Notes under the pieces: model-generated
The model's input: only the letters and a program-made list of their open reading frames with translations
Told to the model about the DNA's origin: nothing
Databases searched by the model: none
In this document: positions 24,155 through 32,772 of the stretch, piece after piece
How positions within the stretch are numbered: position 1 is the first letter of the stretch
How the letters are laid out: each line of letters opens with the position of its first letter
From: SFHK01 sp963618055
GTDB taxonomy: Bacteria; Bacillota; Clostridia; Christensenellales; Aristaeellaceae
NCBI GenBank assembly: GCA_963618055.1
Contig: CAVERI010000013.1
Location: 1 to 44,036 of the forward strand
DNA: 44,036 nt
Direction: 5' to 3'
Position numbers and translations under genes: made by a program

Positions 24155-25237
24155 GTGACGCGCGTGGAAAAGCGAATTTTCAAAACCACATGGTCGCGCT
24201 ACCTGCTGAATACCTTGGCGACGGCGGCGCTGATCACCGTGCTCATGGTGCTTGTTGACACGAAGCAGATCAACAAGTACAATCAGGGTCTTCTGATTCA
24301 GATCGGCTTCAACATCATTCTGGCCGTTTCCCTGAACCTGTCCGCCGGCTTCCTCGGCCAGCTGCCGCTGGGGCACGCGGGCTTCATGTCCGTCGGCGCG
24401 TATGCCGCGGCGCTGTTCACCAAGGGCGTGAACCTGCCGCAGTCCGTCGCGTTTCCGCTGGGCGTGCTGGTCGGCGCGTTCGTCGCCTTCCTGTTCGGCA
24501 TCCTGATCGGCCTTCCGGCGCTGCGCCTGAAGGGCGACTATCTGGCGATTATCACGCTGGGCTTCAGCGAGATTATCCGCGTGATCATTCAGAATCTGGA
24601 CTTCACCGGCGGCGCGGCGGGACTTCGCAAGATTCCCAAGTACACCACCGTGGGCTGGACGATCTTCTGGGTCGTCGTTACCCTGTTTCTGATCTGCACG
24701 CTGATCAAGTCGCGCCACGGCCGCGCCATCCTTTCCATCCGCGAGGATGAAATCGCCGCCGAGGCCTCCGGCATCTCCACTACGTACTACAAGGTAATGA
24801 CCTTCGCGCTTTCCGCCGCCTTCGCGGGCGTGGCGGGCGCGCTGTACGCGCACTATATGCGCATCCTCGATCCCGCCTACTTCGATTTCATGAAGTCCGC
24901 CGAGATTCTGGTCATGGTGGTGCTGGGCGGCATGGGCTCGATCATCGGCTCGGTCTTCGCCGCCACCATACTTACCCTTCTGCCCGAGTGGCTGCGCGAC
25001 TTGGCCGCGCTTCCCTTCTTCACCGCGCTGCCCGCGTGGGTCGGCAAGGTGATTGAGAACCGCATGATCATCTACGCGCTGATTCTGGTGCTGGTGATGA
25101 TCTTCAAGCCCTCCGGCCTGTTTGGCCGCTATGATTTCTCGCTGGGCAGGGAGCTGGATCGCGCGTTCCGCGGCGTTCGCCGCCTTCTCCGCCTTGACAA
25201 GCGCGGCGGGAAGCCCTCGAAAGGAGGCGAAAACTGA
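24155..25237 (+). CDS. livM: Branched-chain amino acid ABC transporter permease LivM
   Basis: The 360-residue permease starts at GTG 24155, directly after the livH stop, with AAGGAG nine bases upstream. The core motif NLSAGFLGQLPLGHAGFMSVGAYAAALF and the late VVLGGMGSIIGSVFAA are LivM hallmarks. A basic C-terminal tail (about 330-360) is cytoplasmic. Its stop overlaps the livG ATG by one base. Confidence 0.92.
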   Translation: MTRVEKRIFKTTWSRYLLNTLATAALITVLMVLVDTKQINKYNQGLLIQIGFNIILAVSLNLSAGFLGQLPLGHAGFMSVGAYAAALFTKGVNLPQSVAFPLGVLVGAFVAFLFGILIGLPALRLKGDYLAIITLGFSEIIRVIIQNLDFTGGAAGLRKIPKYTTVGWTIFWVVVTLFLICTLIKSRHGRAILSIREDEIAAEASGISTTYYKVMTFALSAAFAGVAGALYAHYMRILDPAYFDFMKSAEILVMVVLGGMGSIIGSVFAATILTLLPEWLRDLAALPFFTALPAWVGKVIENRMIIYALILVLVMIFKPSGLFGRYDFSLGRELDRAFRGVRRLLRLDKRGGKPSKGGEN

Positions 25238-26082
25238 TGCCCTCCACGGTATTGGACGTACATGCCTTAGGCATCAACTTCGCCGGTTTGCAGGCGCTGG
25301 ACGAGTTCAACATTCAGGTGAAGGACGGCGAAATCGTCGGTCTGATCGGCCCGAACGGCGCGGGTAAGACCACGGTTTTCAACCTTCTGACCAACGTATA
25401 CCGCCCCACGCGCGGCTCCATCACGCTGAAGGAGCACGACACCTCCGGCCTGTCCGTGCATGAAACCGCCCGCAGCGGCATTGCGCGCACGTTTCAGAAC
25501 ATTCGCCTGTTCAAGGATCTGCCGGTCATCGATAACATCCTGATCGCGCTCAACAAGCCCGCCAACGTCGGCTGGCTGGAGACGCTTTTGCGCAAGTTCG
25601 GCTTCTTCCGCCTGAGCACCGGCGAGGGCATGAGCTATTCGTGGCTGGAGGCCATGCTTCGCCTGCCGCGCTACTGGAAGGAAGAAAAGCAGGCGCGCGA
25701 AAAGGCCATGCAGCTTCTGAGCGTGTTCCACATGGAAGACCTCGCGGACGCGCCGGCCGGCTCTCTCCCCTACGGTGCGCAGCGCCGATTGGAGATTCTG
25801 CGCGCGCTGGCCACAAATCCCCGCGTGCTTCTGCTGGACGAGCCCGCCGCAGGCATGAACCCATCGGAAACGGCCGAGCTTTTGCCGACGCTGCGCGAGA
25901 TTCGCGACCGCTTTGGCGTGGCGATCATCCTGATTGAGCACGACATGAGTCTGGTCATGAACATCTGCGAGCGCATCATCGTTCTGAACTACGGCCTGAT
26001 TATCGCCGAGGGCACGCCAGAGGAAATTCGCAGCAATCCCATGGTCATCGAGGCATACCTCGGACAGCAGAGAGGTGAATGA
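25237..26082 (+). CDS. livG: Branched-chain amino acid ABC transporter ATP-binding protein LivG
   Basis: The 281-residue ATPase starts at ATG 25237 (TGATG overlap), with AAAGGAGG upstream. It has Walker A GPNGAGKTT, RTFQNIRLF Q-loop, signature LPYGAQRR (a normal LivG variant of LSGGQ) and Walker B LLLDEPAAGMN with His in LIEHDM. Residues about 107-150 carry the LivG-specific insert. It forms a heterodimer with LivF. Confidence 0.93.
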   Translation: MPSTVLDVHALGINFAGLQALDEFNIQVKDGEIVGLIGPNGAGKTTVFNLLTNVYRPTRGSITLKEHDTSGLSVHETARSGIARTFQNIRLFKDLPVIDNILIALNKPANVGWLETLLRKFGFFRLSTGEGMSYSWLEAMLRLPRYWKEEKQAREKAMQLLSVFHMEDLADAPAGSLPYGAQRRLEILRALATNPRVLLLDEPAAGMNPSETAELLPTLREIRDRFGVAIILIEHDMSLVMNICERIIVLNYGLIIAEGTPEEIRSNPMVIEAYLGQQRGE

Positions 26083-26083
26083 T

Positions 26084-26785
26084 ATGCTGAAGGTAGAAAA
26101 CATCAACGTCTATTACGGCGCGATTCATGCCATTCAGGGCATATCGTTCGAGGTGCATCAAGGCGAAATCGTCACGCTGATCGGCGCGAACGGCGCCGGA
26201 AAATCCACTACGCTGAAAACCGTGTCCGGTCAGCTTCGCACCCGCACCGGCTCCATTTCCTTCATGAACGAGAACATTTCTCGCCTCGACTCGTACAAAA
26301 TCGCCCGCAAGGGGCTCGTGCAGGTTCCCGAGGGACGCAAGATCTTCCAGAAGCTGACCGTTGAGGAAAACCTGTTCATCGGCGGCTACACCCGCGAGCG
26401 CGCGGAAATCGAAACGACCATGAACGACGTGTACCAGCGCTTCCCCCGCCTGAAGGAGCGCCGCAGGCAGGTAGCCGGAACGCTCTCCGGCGGCGAGCAG
26501 CAGATGCTCGCCATCGGCCGCGCGCTGATGTCCAAGCCCCGGCTGATCATGCTCGACGAGCCGTCCATGGGTTTAGCTCCGCTGCTCGTAAGCCAGATTT
26601 TCTCCATCATTCGCGAGCTGAAGGATACCGGCGTGACCATCCTGCTGGTCGAGCAGAACGCCCGCATGGCGCTTCGCATTGCCGACCGCGCCTACGTGCT
26701 TGAAACCGGGCGCGTCAAGCTCTCCGACAGCGCGGACGCTTTGCTCCACAACGACGAGGTTCAGAAGGCCTATCTCGGCGGCTGA
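26084..26785 (+). CDS. livF: Branched-chain amino acid ABC transporter ATP-binding protein LivF
   Basis: The 233-residue ATPase starts at ATG 26084, with GAGGTG six bases upstream; GTG 26075 is less well spaced. It has Walker A GANGAGKST, VPEGRKIFQKLTVEENL (the LivF signature stretch), LSGGEQQ and LIMLDEPSMGLAP. Last gene of livKHMGF, ended by a terminator. Confidence 0.93.
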   Translation: MLKVENINVYYGAIHAIQGISFEVHQGEIVTLIGANGAGKSTTLKTVSGQLRTRTGSISFMNENISRLDSYKIARKGLVQVPEGRKIFQKLTVEENLFIGGYTRERAEIETTMNDVYQRFPRLKERRRQVAGTLSGGEQQMLAIGRALMSKPRLIMLDEPSMGLAPLLVSQIFSIIRELKDTGVTILLVEQNARMALRIADRAYVLETGRVKLSDSADALLHNDEVQKAYLGG

Positions 26786-26804
26786 TCTCACCCTTCCCCC
26801 GCAT

Positions 26805-26842
26805 CCGCGGAATCGGAAAACCCGGTTCCGCGGCGTTTTTTT
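26805..26842 (+). terminator. Terminator of liv operon
   Basis: CCGCGGAATCGG pairs with CCGGTTCCGCGG (one G-U), then CG and seven T. Confidence 0.9.
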
Positions 26843-26887
26843 ATCCCGCGAAAACAGAAAATAACATACAGACGGGCGGCTTCCCAC

Positions 26888-26916
26888 TTGAACTTTCCCG
26901 TGACGCGTGCTATACT
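26888..26916 (+). promoter_or_regulatory. Promoter of marR-ABC exporter operon
   Basis: TTGAAC (26888-26893), 17-base spacer, TATACT (26911-26916). The predicted start of transcription lies just before the twin repeats at 26930. Confidence 0.75.
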
Positions 26917-26929
26917 GTCCGCAAAATTC

Positions 26930-26967
26930 GGTTGTATGTGCAATTACTTGGTTGTACATGCAATTAC
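26930..26967 (+). promoter_or_regulatory. Twin operator-like repeats upstream of marR
   Basis: Two 18-base direct repeats, GGTTGTATGTGCAATTAC and GGTTGTACATGCAATTAC, start 20 bases apart, so they lie on the same face of the helix. Each has an inner GTTG-N6-CAAT dyad like MarR boxes. Placed right after the start site, they fit autorepression by the MarR protein. Confidence 0.7.
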
Positions 26968-26988
26968 ATGGAAATTGAGGCGACGGAC

Positions 26989-27468
26989 ATGGAGCATTCC
27001 GCGAGAAAAATCACCAAAATTGCCCGCGAGGCGGAGCGGTTTGTGCTGCTGGCCATGCGCGGCAGCGGCATCGGCACGGCGGAGATCGACTGCGTTCATG
27101 CGGTGCGGCATCACCCGGGCATCACCCAGACGGAGCTTGCCGACGCGCTGAACAGCGACAAGCCCGCAATCGCCCGCCGCACGGCGAGCCTTGAGCGCAA
27201 GGGCTATCTTCGGCGCGAGCCCAATCCCGAGGACGGCCGCAGTCAGCTTCTGTTCCCGACGGCGCTGGCTGAGGGTCTGCGCGACGCAAAGGCGGACGCG
27301 GAGAGCGCCTTTTACGATTACCTTCTTGCCGGGCTAACCGAGGAAAGCCGCGCGGCCTTCCTGTCCGCGCTGGACGCGCTCTACCGCCGCTCCAAGGAGG
27401 AAAGCCGCGCCGGCTTCCCGCACATCAGGCAACAGCTGGAGGCGCAGACGCATGAAGCCGAGGAATAA
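26989..27468 (+). CDS. MarR-family transcriptional regulator
   Basis: The 159-residue winged-helix protein has the recognition region HPGITQTELADALNSDKPAIARRTASLERKGYLRR and wing EDGRSQLLFPT, then dimerisation helices. ATG 26989 has GAGG eight bases upstream; earlier in-frame starts would put the operator repeats inside the gene. It overlaps the downstream ABC gene by 17 bases. MarR regulators next to ABC pairs usually repress the exporter and respond to the exported drug. Confidence 0.88.
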   Translation: MEHSARKITKIAREAERFVLLAMRGSGIGTAEIDCVHAVRHHPGITQTELADALNSDKPAIARRTASLERKGYLRREPNPEDGRSQLLFPTALAEGLRDAKADAESAFYDYLLAGLTEESRAAFLSALDALYRRSKEESRAGFPHIRQQLEAQTHEAEE

Positions 27469-29188
27469 CCGCCCAGATCGCATTTTGACGTATTTCCGCG
27501 CGGAATGGGTGACGCTTGCCCTCATCACCGTTTCCGGCCTGATATATAACGGCGGGCTGCTGGCGGGGCCGTGGTTTGAGGGGCGGCTGGCGCAATGTCT
27601 CGCCGACATTCTCGGCGGGAGCGACACATCCGCGCACATGATCAAGCTGGCACTTGCCTATATCGTCGTCACGCTGCTGGTGCAGGCGGCGCGGTTCGTC
27701 AAGCGCTTCTACGTCCGCCGATTCGCCAACAACATCAACCGCCGCATGAAGGGCGTGCTGTACGCGAATCTCATTCGTCAAAGCCGAAGTGCGCTGGCGC
27801 ACGAGGGTGCGGGCGAATTGATGACGAAGGCCATTTCGGACGTGGACGACTGCGCAGAGGGCATGCGCAAATTCACCACGGAGATCTTCGATACCGGTGT
27901 GGCGCTGGCGGGCTATGCGGTCATGCTGCTTATATACGACTGGCGGCTGACGCTTCTGTGCCTGATCTTCCCGCCAATCTCCTACATTTGCGCGGAGCTG
28001 ATGAAAAAGCCGGTGCAGCGCGCGGGCGCGGCCTACAAAAAAGCGGCCTCCGCGCTCAGCGCCGCGACGCTCGACCGCGCGCAGAACGCCGTTACCTACC
28101 GAATCTACGGCTGCGAGGACGTGCGCGAGGAGCGCTATGAGGAAGCGCTGGACGGCTACGAGAAAACCGCCGTGCGCGCGAACGTGTGGCAGTCGGCGCT
28201 GCCGCCGCTGTACATGGTGGTATCAAATCTAAGCGTTCTGTTCATCCTGTTTCTCGGCGCGAAAAACGTGCTGGGCACGGGCTGGCGCGCGTGGGACATT
28301 GCCGCGTTCACCACGTTCCTGTCCTGCTTTGTGAAAATGTCCGTCAAATCCTCCAAGGCAGCCAAGCTGTTCAACGCCGTGCAGCGCGCGGAGGTTTCGT
28401 GGAAGCGCATCCGTCCCCTGATGAAAGCGCCGGAGGCGCTGGCTCCGCTGGAAATTCCAGAAGCGCGGACGCTCGACGTATCGCGGCTTTCCTTCGGCTG
28501 CGAGGGTTCCGCGCCGGTGTTTGAAAACCTGTCGTTTACCGCCAAGCCGGGCGACATGATTGGCGTGACCGGCCCCGTCGCCTGCGGAAAATCCACGCTG
28601 GGGCGCGCGTTCCTGTGCGAGCAGCCCTACGGAGGCTCCATTCGCTTCGGCGGAAAAGAGCTTTCCACCCTCACGCCGAGGGAGCTTTCCTCGACGATCG
28701 GCTATCTGGGTCACGACCCCGAGCTGTGGAACGACACCGTGACCGCGAACGTCCTGTGCGGAGACGAGGGCGACGCGTGGAAATACCTTTCCATGACCGC
28801 GCTGGACGGCGAGGTGCGCGCCATGGAGGACGGCGCGGAAACCGTGGTAGGCAGCGGCGGTGTGCGGCTCTCCGGCGGTCAGGCGCAGCGGCTGGCGCTG
28901 GCGCGAACACTGGCGCATCCGCGGCCCGTCCTCATTCTGGACGATCCCTTCTCCGCGCTCGACCGCGCGACCGAGGACGTCGTGTTTAAAAACCTCAAGG
29001 CCTGCGCGCAAAACCGAATCGTGCTTCTGATCTCGCACCGGCTCTACCATTTCCCAGAAATGAACCAGATCGTCTACATGGAGGACGGCAAGGCGACCAC
29101 GGGCACGCACGAGGCGCTGTGCGCGGCCATTCCCGCGTATCGCGCGCTCTATGAAAGCCAGACGGGAGGCGCAGACCATGAAGCGTAA
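27452..29188 (+). CDS. Heterodimeric ABC exporter subunit 1 (fused TM-NBD, degenerate Walker B)
   Basis: The 578-residue half-transporter has six helices (about 20-300), then an NBD with Walker A GPVACGKST, signature LSGGQAQR and Walker B LILDDPFSALD, where the usual catalytic Glu is Asp; LLISHR holds the H-loop. This is the noncanonical-site NBD of LmrCD/BmrCD-type exporters. GGAGG precedes ATG 27452 by nine bases. It is coupled to marR and to the second subunit. The cargo is probably a drug or peptide (inference). Confidence 0.88.
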   Translation: MKPRNNRPDRILTYFRAEWVTLALITVSGLIYNGGLLAGPWFEGRLAQCLADILGGSDTSAHMIKLALAYIVVTLLVQAARFVKRFYVRRFANNINRRMKGVLYANLIRQSRSALAHEGAGELMTKAISDVDDCAEGMRKFTTEIFDTGVALAGYAVMLLIYDWRLTLLCLIFPPISYICAELMKKPVQRAGAAYKKAASALSAATLDRAQNAVTYRIYGCEDVREERYEEALDGYEKTAVRANVWQSALPPLYMVVSNLSVLFILFLGAKNVLGTGWRAWDIAAFTTFLSCFVKMSVKSSKAAKLFNAVQRAEVSWKRIRPLMKAPEALAPLEIPEARTLDVSRLSFGCEGSAPVFENLSFTAKPGDMIGVTGPVACGKSTLGRAFLCEQPYGGSIRFGGKELSTLTPRELSSTIGYLGHDPELWNDTVTANVLCGDEGDAWKYLSMTALDGEVRAMEDGAETVVGSGGVRLSGGQAQRLALARTLAHPRPVLILDDPFSALDRATEDVVFKNLKACAQNRIVLLISHRLYHFPEMNQIVYMEDGKATTGTHEALCAAIPAYRALYESQTGGADHEA

Positions 29189-30824
29189 CCGCAAAACCGA
29201 CGTGTTTTCCGCCATCCGCGAAGCGGCCGCGACGCATCGGCTTCTGAGCGCAGGAGCCATTCTGTGCGCGATCGCGGGCGTACTCGCGTCCCTGCTGCCG
29301 CCGCTTCTGCTGGCGCGCGTCATCGACGCGCTGACAGGCGGCCTGCCGCTCCCCTTCACCGCGGCGCTTCTGTATTTCGGCAGCCTCGCGCTGGAGGGCG
29401 CGCTTTCCTCCGCGCAGGAAACCCTGCTGGAAATGTTCGGTCAGAAGATGACCCACGCGCTGCGCTCCGAAATGTCCCGCAAGCTCACCCGCCTGTCTGC
29501 GGCGACGCTTTCCCCGCAGAACCCCGGTGAGGTCGCCGCGCGCTTTTCCGGCGACGTGGACACCGTCGAGGCGCTGTTCACCTCCGGCGTTATCTCCATG
29601 GCGGCGGACGCCTGCCGCATCCTATCCATCTTCGCGGTCATTGCCGTAAAGAACCCCGGCCTTGCCGTGCTTCTTCTGCTGGTTATGCCGGTTCTGGCCG
29701 TTTTTACGCGCCGCGTGCAGCGGCGGATGCTCTCAGCGCAGCTGGAGAACCGCCGCGCCGTCGCCGCCATCTCCGGACAGGTGCCGGAGACGCTGAACAA
29801 CATCCGCACCATTCACGCGCTGGGCCTTGAATCCTACATGGAACGCCGCTACGATCGCCGCATCGGCGAAAGCTACGCCGCCGTGGAAAGGACGAATTTC
29901 TGCGACGCGATCTATTCGCCCGTGGTGCTGGTTCTGAACGCGGCAGTCGTCGGCGTCGTCATGCTTCTGTCCGCCTCCGGGAACGCGAGGGTACTGACGC
30001 TGTTCGGCATGTCCGTCGGCACATCCGTCGCCGTTATCAACTATATCTCGCGCGTCTTCTCCCCCATCGAGAGCCTCGGCATGGAAATTCAGACAATCCA
30101 GTCCGCGATGGCCGGGGTAAAGCGCATCGACGCGTTTCTCGCCCAGCCCGAGCGTGCGATTTCCGCCGACGGTTATCCTTCCATGAGCCGCCGCGGAGAC
30201 GTCGTTTTCTCGCATGTGACGTTCGGCTATGATGGCCATCCCGTGCTTTCCGATCTCTCCTTCACCGTAAAGGCCGGCGAGCAGGCAACGCTGATTGGCC
30301 GGACGGGCGCGGGCAAGAGCACGGTCTTTCGCCTGCTGCTGGGTCTCTATCAGCCGGAAGCGGGCTCGATCACCATCGGGAATGCCGACGCTTCGCGGAT
30401 TCCCGACCGCGCGCGCCGAGGCTGCATTGGCTGCGTAGAACAGCATTTTGCTCGCGTGCCTGGAACCGTTCTGGATCAGATCACCCTTGGCGACCCGCGC
30501 GTTACCCGCGAAATGGCGCAAAATGCCGCGCGGCTTGCCGGGCTCGACGCCGCCATTCGCGCCCTCCCCCGCGGCTACGATACCCTCTGCTCGGACGGCA
30601 TGTTCTCGCAGGGCGAATGGCAGCTGCTCTCCATTGCGCGCGCCGCCGCCGCCGACCCGGCCATCCTGCTTCTGGACGAAATCACCGCCAACCTTGACGC
30701 GGAAACGGAGGCTCGCGTTCTGGCCGCCCTGCGCCGCGCCTCCGTCGGCCGAACCGTGCTCTCCATCTCCCACCGCACCTGTGAAGCCCTCGGCGCGCGC
30801 ACAATCGAAATCGCGCCCAAGTAA
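29178..30824 (+). CDS. Heterodimeric ABC exporter subunit 2 (degenerate signature motif)
   Basis: The 548-residue half-transporter starts at ATG 29178, with GGGAGG eight bases upstream; it overlaps subunit 1 by 11 bases. The NBD has Walker A GRTGAGKST and Walker B LLLDEITANLD with the catalytic Glu, but the signature reads FSQGEWQLLS, so LSGGQ is lost. Together with subunit 1, one ATP site is canonical (this Walker B plus the partner's LSGGQ) and one is degenerate, as in LmrCD. Confidence 0.88.
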   Translation: MKRNRKTDVFSAIREAAATHRLLSAGAILCAIAGVLASLLPPLLLARVIDALTGGLPLPFTAALLYFGSLALEGALSSAQETLLEMFGQKMTHALRSEMSRKLTRLSAATLSPQNPGEVAARFSGDVDTVEALFTSGVISMAADACRILSIFAVIAVKNPGLAVLLLLVMPVLAVFTRRVQRRMLSAQLENRRAVAAISGQVPETLNNIRTIHALGLESYMERRYDRRIGESYAAVERTNFCDAIYSPVVLVLNAAVVGVVMLLSASGNARVLTLFGMSVGTSVAVINYISRVFSPIESLGMEIQTIQSAMAGVKRIDAFLAQPERAISADGYPSMSRRGDVVFSHVTFGYDGHPVLSDLSFTVKAGEQATLIGRTGAGKSTVFRLLLGLYQPEAGSITIGNADASRIPDRARRGCIGCVEQHFARVPGTVLDQITLGDPRVTREMAQNAARLAGLDAAIRALPRGYDTLCSDGMFSQGEWQLLSIARAAAADPAILLLDEITANLDAETEARVLAALRRASVGRTVLSISHRTCEALGARTIEIAPK

Positions 30825-30965
30825 GCCCGTTTCTGGGCATATTTGGAAAAAATGCGTTGGAAAAAGCCGTTTTCCGCGCTTTGCCCGCCGCGAACTGCCA
30901 GCATACCGCGCCGCCGTGCCGAGGCAGAATAGCCCGTGGACGAGGCGAAAAGGAGGGCGATCGGC

Positions 30966-31973
30966 ATGGGAAGAATTCGAGGGTTCATGAGGCGAGCCGC
31001 GTTCGCCGCGGCGCTTTTGCTGGCGCTGAGCGGCGCGGCGAACGCTGAACGGCTGATTCCCGGCGGGCAGCTAATCGGCGTGGCGGTCAGGAGCGACGGT
31101 CTTTTGTACGTGGGCGCGACAGATCTAAAGAAGCTGCCCAGCCCGGCGCGGCTGGCGGGGCTGAAGAGCGGCGACATCATTCGAACCGTGGACGGGCAGC
31201 CGGTATCGGACACGCAGTCTTTGAGCGAACGACTGGCGGCGGGCAAGGCGGTAAAGCTTGGCGTTCGGCGCGGGGAGCAGGAGCTTACGTTTGACGTGCA
31301 GCCGCAGAAGGACGAGCGCGACGGCGCGTACCGCATTGGCGCGTGGGTGCGCGAGGGCGCGGCGGGCATCGGCACGCTGACGTATGTTGACCCGGAAACG
31401 GGCGTATACGGCGCGCTCGGGCATCCGATTACCGATTCCGATTCGGGCACGACCTTCCCCGTGCGTGAGGGCGCGCTGTACGAGGGCGAACTGACGGGCG
31501 TCGTGCGCGGGCGGCGCGGCGTTCCCGGCGCGCTGGAGGGAGAAATCGTCGAAGAGGCGCCGCTTGGAACCATTGAGTGGAACGACGACACGGGCATTGG
31601 CGGCGTGTTCGTGCGCGCGGCGGCGGGCAGCGCGCTCTTCCCGGACGGTATTGAGACGGAGTCGGCCAATCGCGTGAAGACGGGGCGCGCGCAGCTGCTT
31701 GCGACGGTGGACGAAAACGGCCCCAAGCTGTTCGATATCGATATTCTGCGCGTAGACGCGAGCGCCGATACGCGAACGTTTCAAATTCGCGTGACGGACG
31801 AGGCGCTTCTGGAAATCACAGGCGGCATTGTACAGGGTATGAGCGGCAGTCCCGTGATTCAGAACGGCAGGCTGATCGGAGCGGTGACGCACGTGCTGGT
31901 GGACGACCCCACGCGCGGATACGCCGTTGGCATCGAGCGAATGCGCGAGGCGGCGCAGGCGCAGGCGGCGTAG
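30966..31973 (+). CDS. spoIVB: SpoIVB-type serine peptidase (family S55)
   Basis: The 335-residue protein has an N-terminal signal/anchor (about 8-28), a PDZ domain (LAGLKSGDIIRTVDGQPV) and the S55 peptidase with catalytic His in GALGHPITD and Ser in GIVQGMSGSPVIQNG, then THVLVDDPTRGYAVGIE. SpoIVB from the forespore cuts SpoIVFA and so triggers sigma-K; bofA, the inhibitor in the same pathway, is also in this window. It is shorter than the Bacillus protein (about 425). AAAGGAGG lies nine bases before ATG 30966. It stands alone, not in the usual recN-spoIVB-spo0A context, so it may be a paralogue. Confidence 0.85.
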   Translation: MGRIRGFMRRAAFAAALLLALSGAANAERLIPGGQLIGVAVRSDGLLYVGATDLKKLPSPARLAGLKSGDIIRTVDGQPVSDTQSLSERLAAGKAVKLGVRRGEQELTFDVQPQKDERDGAYRIGAWVREGAAGIGTLTYVDPETGVYGALGHPITDSDSGTTFPVREGALYEGELTGVVRGRRGVPGALEGEIVEEAPLGTIEWNDDTGIGGVFVRAAAGSALFPDGIETESANRVKTGRAQLLATVDENGPKLFDIDILRVDASADTRTFQIRVTDEALLEITGGIVQGMSGSPVIQNGRLIGAVTHVLVDDPTRGYAVGIERMREAAQAQAA

Positions 31974-31983
31974 AGAAAAATTC

Positions 31984-32006
31984 GGAGGAGACAGCCTGTC
32001 TCCTCC
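31984..32006. terminator. Terminator between spoIVB and ttcA-like gene
   Basis: GGAGGAGACA-GCC-TGTCTCCTCC, a ten-pair stem. T-rich flank on the minus strand (GAATTTTTC) favours the ttcA side; the plus side has only AAATT. Confidence 0.7.
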
Positions 32007-32034
32007 AAATTGCGTTTCGCGGATATAATTTGAT

Positions 32035-32754
32035 TTACTTGTCGTGGTTCCACAGGCCGTACTGGGCTTCGTTCTGAAGCGCGGACAGCATCAGCTCGCG
32101 GGCGTTTGGAACGGTTTTGCAGATGTGGTCGAGCAGCTCCTTCATTGTTTCCCGGCGGGTGAAGCCGTTGGCCGGGCAGGGAGACTTGACCACGGGCAGC
32201 TTGAGCTCCGCCGCCATGTGGATGATGTGCTTCTCCGGAAGGTAGGCCATGGGGCGAATCTGCGTGATTCCGCTGCGCGACAGGAAGGTCTTGGGGTGGA
32301 AGGTATGAATGCGGCCTTCATAGAGCATGGAAAGCAGAAGCGTTTCCAGCGCGTCGTCGCGGTGATGCCCCAGTGCCAGCTTATTCGCGCCCAGCTCCCC
32401 GCACAGGTCGATCAGCGCGCCGCGGCGCATCTTGGCGCACAGCGAGCAGGGATTCGACTCCTTGCGCTCTTCAAAGATGATCTGCGCGATCTGCGTGCGC
32501 TTGATGACATAGGGAACCTCCAGCCGGTCGCACAGCGCCTGAACGGGCGCAAGGTCGAAGGGCTCGCGCCCCATATGCAGCGTGGCGGCGACGAGCTTGT
32601 ATTTGTTGGGGCAGAAGCGGCGATACAGCGCCATGGCATACAGAAGCAGCAGGCTGTCCTTTCCGCCGGACACGCCGACGCATACCGTGTCGCCGGCCTG
32701 AATGAGGCCGAAGTCCTTGTCACAGCGGCGAATGCAGCCGAGAACCTCTTTCAT
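32035..32754 (-). CDS. ttcA: TtcA-like tRNA 2-thiolation protein
   Basis: The 239-residue PP-loop ATPase has SGGKDS at residues 29-34, C103-x-x-C106 (NPCSLC) and C193 in SPCPANGFTRRE. These three Cys match the [4Fe-4S]-binding set of TtcA, which thiolates cytidine 32 of tRNA; the reaction is taken from the family. Related TtuA/Ncs6-type enzymes thiolate U54 or U34, but they have extra zinc-finger Cys not seen here. AGGAAG precedes the ATG. It is the last gene downstream of the mgtE pair, 18 bases away. Confidence 0.75.
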   Translation of the reverse strand: MKEVLGCIRRCDKDFGLIQAGDTVCVGVSGGKDSLLLLYAMALYRRFCPNKYKLVAATLHMGREPFDLAPVQALCDRLEVPYVIKRTQIAQIIFEERKESNPCSLCAKMRRGALIDLCGELGANKLALGHHRDDALETLLLSMLYEGRIHTFHPKTFLSRSGITQIRPMAYLPEKHIIHMAAELKLPVVKSPCPANGFTRRETMKELLDHICKTVPNARELMLSALQNEAQYGLWNHDK

Positions 32755-32772
32755 GGGAGAAGCTTCCTTTTC

